Shown here: positions 12,889 through 14,127 of the stretch, piece by piece | Layout of the letters: the number at the start of each line of letters is the position of its first letter | Position numbering within the stretch: position 1 is the first letter of the stretch | Source of the DNA: an uncultured Oscillospiraceae bacterium | GTDB lineage: Bacteria > Bacillota > Clostridia > Oscillospirales > Oscillospiraceae | Assembly: GCA_934668285.1 (NCBI GenBank) | Contig: CAKUNB010000030.1 | Location: 1 to 14,127, forward strand | Reading direction: 5' to 3' | Length of the DNA: 14,127 nucleotides | Notes under the pieces: model-generated | Seen by the model: the letters and a program-made list of their open reading frames with translations, nothing else | Databases searched by the model: none | What the model was told of the DNA's origin: nothing | Translations under genes and position numbers: made by a program

Positions 12889-12927
12889 AAAAAAGAAATT
12901 CCGCCGAAAAATTTTCCGGCGGAATTT
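12889..12927 (-). terminator. Terminator of pgk-tpiA
   Basis: An 11-bp stem (12896-12906 with 12917-12927, arm AAATTCCGCCG) closes a 10-nt loop; on the - strand TTTCTTTTTT follows. It lies 26 nt after the tpiA stop. Confidence 0.9.
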
Positions 12928-12953
12928 TGTGTATTTTGACGAAAGAACCGTAC

Positions 12954-13730
12954 TTACGCGGTGGGCTGGTTGGCATCCTCGATGATCTTGACGAACTTGG
13001 ACGGGACGAGGGACGCGCCGCCGATGAGGCCGCCGTCGATGTCGGGCTGCGCCAGCAGCTCGTAGGCGTTCTTGTCGTTCATGGAGCCGCCGTAGAGAAT
13101 CGTGGTGGCGCGGGCGTTCTTGGAGCCGTAGAGCTTGCGGACAACGGTACGGATGTGCTGGCAGACCTCCTCGGCCTGCTCGGGGGTTGCGGTCTTGCCG
13201 GTGCCGATGGCCCAGATCGGCTCATAGGCGATGACGACCTTGCGGATCTTGTCCTCGCCGATGCCGGCAAGGGCCAGCTTGATCTGCATGGTGATCCATT
13301 CCTCGGTGATGCCCGCCTCGCGCTGCTCGAGCGTCTCGCCGCAGCAGACGATGGGAACCAGACCGGCCTCAAGCGCGGCCAGCACCTTGGCGTTGACCTC
13401 GGCGTCCGTTTCGCCCATGGCGCGGCGCTCGGAGTGGCCGATGATGACGTACTTGCAGCCCGCGTCGGTCAGCATGCCGCAGGAGATTTCGCCGGTGTAC
13501 GCGCCGGAGGCGTTGGGATTGCAGTTCTCGGCGCCGATGCCGATGCGCGTTTCGCGCATGGCGCGAACGGCGGCAGGAATGCACACGGCGGGAACGCACA
13601 GGGCGATATCGCACCAGCGGCCCTTCGGCAGCAGGCCCTTCAGCTCAGTCATAAAGGCCTTCGTCTCGGAGGGCGTTTTATTCATCTTCCAGTTACCGGC
13701 AATGAGCGTCTTACGATACTTTCTATTCAT
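12954..13730 (-). CDS. tpiA: Triosephosphate isomerase
   Basis: TpiA interconverts dihydroxyacetone phosphate and glyceraldehyde 3-phosphate in glycolysis. The 258-residue product has full family length and the active-site residues Asn13 and Lys15 (GNWKMN), His99 (IGHSERR) and Glu170 (AYEPIWAIGTGKTAT), with the phosphate-binding ILYGGSM and GGLIGGASL segments near the end. ATG 13730 has AAGGAGA 7-8 nt upstream. It follows pgk by 15 nt on the same strand and is the last gene of that glycolytic operon, closed by the terminator at 12889-12927. No phosphoglycerate mutase follows, unlike some other clostridial operons. Confidence 0.97.
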   Translation of the reverse strand: MNRKYRKTLIAGNWKMNKTPSETKAFMTELKGLLPKGRWCDIALCVPAVCIPAAVRAMRETRIGIGAENCNPNASGAYTGEISCGMLTDAGCKYVIIGHSERRAMGETDAEVNAKVLAALEAGLVPIVCCGETLEQREAGITEEWITMQIKLALAGIGEDKIRKVVIAYEPIWAIGTGKTATPEQAEEVCQHIRTVVRKLYGSKNARATTILYGGSMNDKNAYELLAQPDIDGGLIGGASLVPSKFVKIIEDANQPTA

Positions 13731-13745
13731 GGTCTTTCTCCTTCA

Positions 13746-14127
13746 TTACTTATCCTGCAGGCAGGCAATGCCGGGCAGCTCCAGACCCTCCAGAAACTCC
13801 AGGGACGCGCCGCCGCCGGTGGAAATGTGGGTGATCTTATCGGCAAAGCCGAGCTGCTCGCAGGCAGCCGCGCTGTCGCCGCCGCCGACGATGGTCACGG
13901 CGTCGCTGTCGGCCAGCGCCTGCGCCACGGCGATGGTGCCCTTGGCCAGCGTGGGGTTCTCAAACACGCCCATCGGGCCGTTCCAAACGACGGTCTTTGC
14001 GCTCTTGGCAGCCGCCGCGAACAGCTCGCGGGTCTTTTCGCCAATGTCAAGACCTTCCATATCGTCGGGAATGGCATCCGCGGCAACAGTCTTGACCTCG
14101 ATGGGGGCGTCGATGGGGTTCGGGAAG
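13746..14127 (-). CDS. pgk: Phosphoglycerate kinase, C-terminal part
   Basis: Pgk transfers phosphate from 1,3-bisphosphoglycerate to ADP, the first ATP-yielding step of glycolysis. Only the last ~126 residues are in the window; the frame is open to the right edge. The C-terminal nucleotide-binding signatures are clear: [30 protein letters not shown], the glycine-rich [10 protein letters not shown], and the final [17 protein letters not shown] lies 15 nt before the tpiA start, so the two are co-transcribed. The 5' part and promoter lie outside the window. Confidence 0.96.
   Translation of the reverse strand, partial: FPNPIDAPIEVKTVAADAIPDDMEGLDIGEKTRELFAAAAKSAKTVVWNGPMGVFENPTLAKGTIAVAQALADSDAVTIVGGGDSAAACEQLGFADKITHISTGGGASLEFLEGLELPGIACLQDK

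Noticed and set aside
1..14127. CRISPR arrays, tRNA or rRNA genes, transposase genes
   Set aside because: No regularly spaced direct repeats, cloverleaf sequences, rRNA segments or transposase motifs were seen on either strand.

Overview
The window looks like chromosome of an anaerobic, spore-forming, high-GC member of the Clostridia, most likely an Oscillospiraceae-type gut bacterium. The reasons are sporulation genes (spmA, spmB, spoIVA) with sigma-E-like promoters, short acetate-pathway Pta, glycolytic pgk-tpiA, a clostridial 'PCIDCN' type MnmA, GC-rich coding sequence with strong Shine-Dalgarno sites, and dispersed short palindromic repeats. This assignment is inference from gene content; no marker RNA gene is present.

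Layout, left to right. 1-133 is the tail of an unidentified + strand gene, closed by a strong terminator. 188-1332 holds spmA-spmB (+), overlapping by 8 nt and preceded by a sigma-E-like promoter. 1333-1657 is a repeat-rich gap. spoIVA (-, 1658-3130) has its own sigma-E-like promoter and lies next to a 'CATTGCGAG' repeat. A two-gene - strand operon follows: a DUF2207-type membrane protein (588 aa), then the HD-domain 5'-deoxynucleotidase YfbR. 5842-6379 holds a compact candidate type I toxin-antitoxin locus: a 26-residue hydrophobic peptide on the - strand with a sequestered ribosome-binding site, facing a convergent ~105-nt antisense RNA with its own promoter and terminator. A MATE-family efflux pump (-, 6380-7696) carries one in-frame TAG and has a leader with a terminator-like hairpin. 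GNAT acetyltransferase, HD-domain protein and mnmA run rightwards (7902-10167). pta, an RluA-family pseudouridine synthase, a CBS-domain protein, tpiA and the 3' part of pgk run leftwards to the window end.

How the genes fit together. SpmA/SpmB (spore core dehydration) and SpoIVA (coat basement-layer ATPase) would all be made in the mother cell. Pgk and TpiA are adjacent glycolytic enzymes, and Pta converts acetyl-CoA to acetyl phosphate. MnmA and the RluA-family enzyme modify RNA. YfbR is a dNMP phosphatase. The most unusual part is the toxin-antitoxin-like locus: the two opposing transcripts start with nearly the same 15-nt sequence, so the 5' end of the toxin mRNA can also pair with its own distal 3' region.
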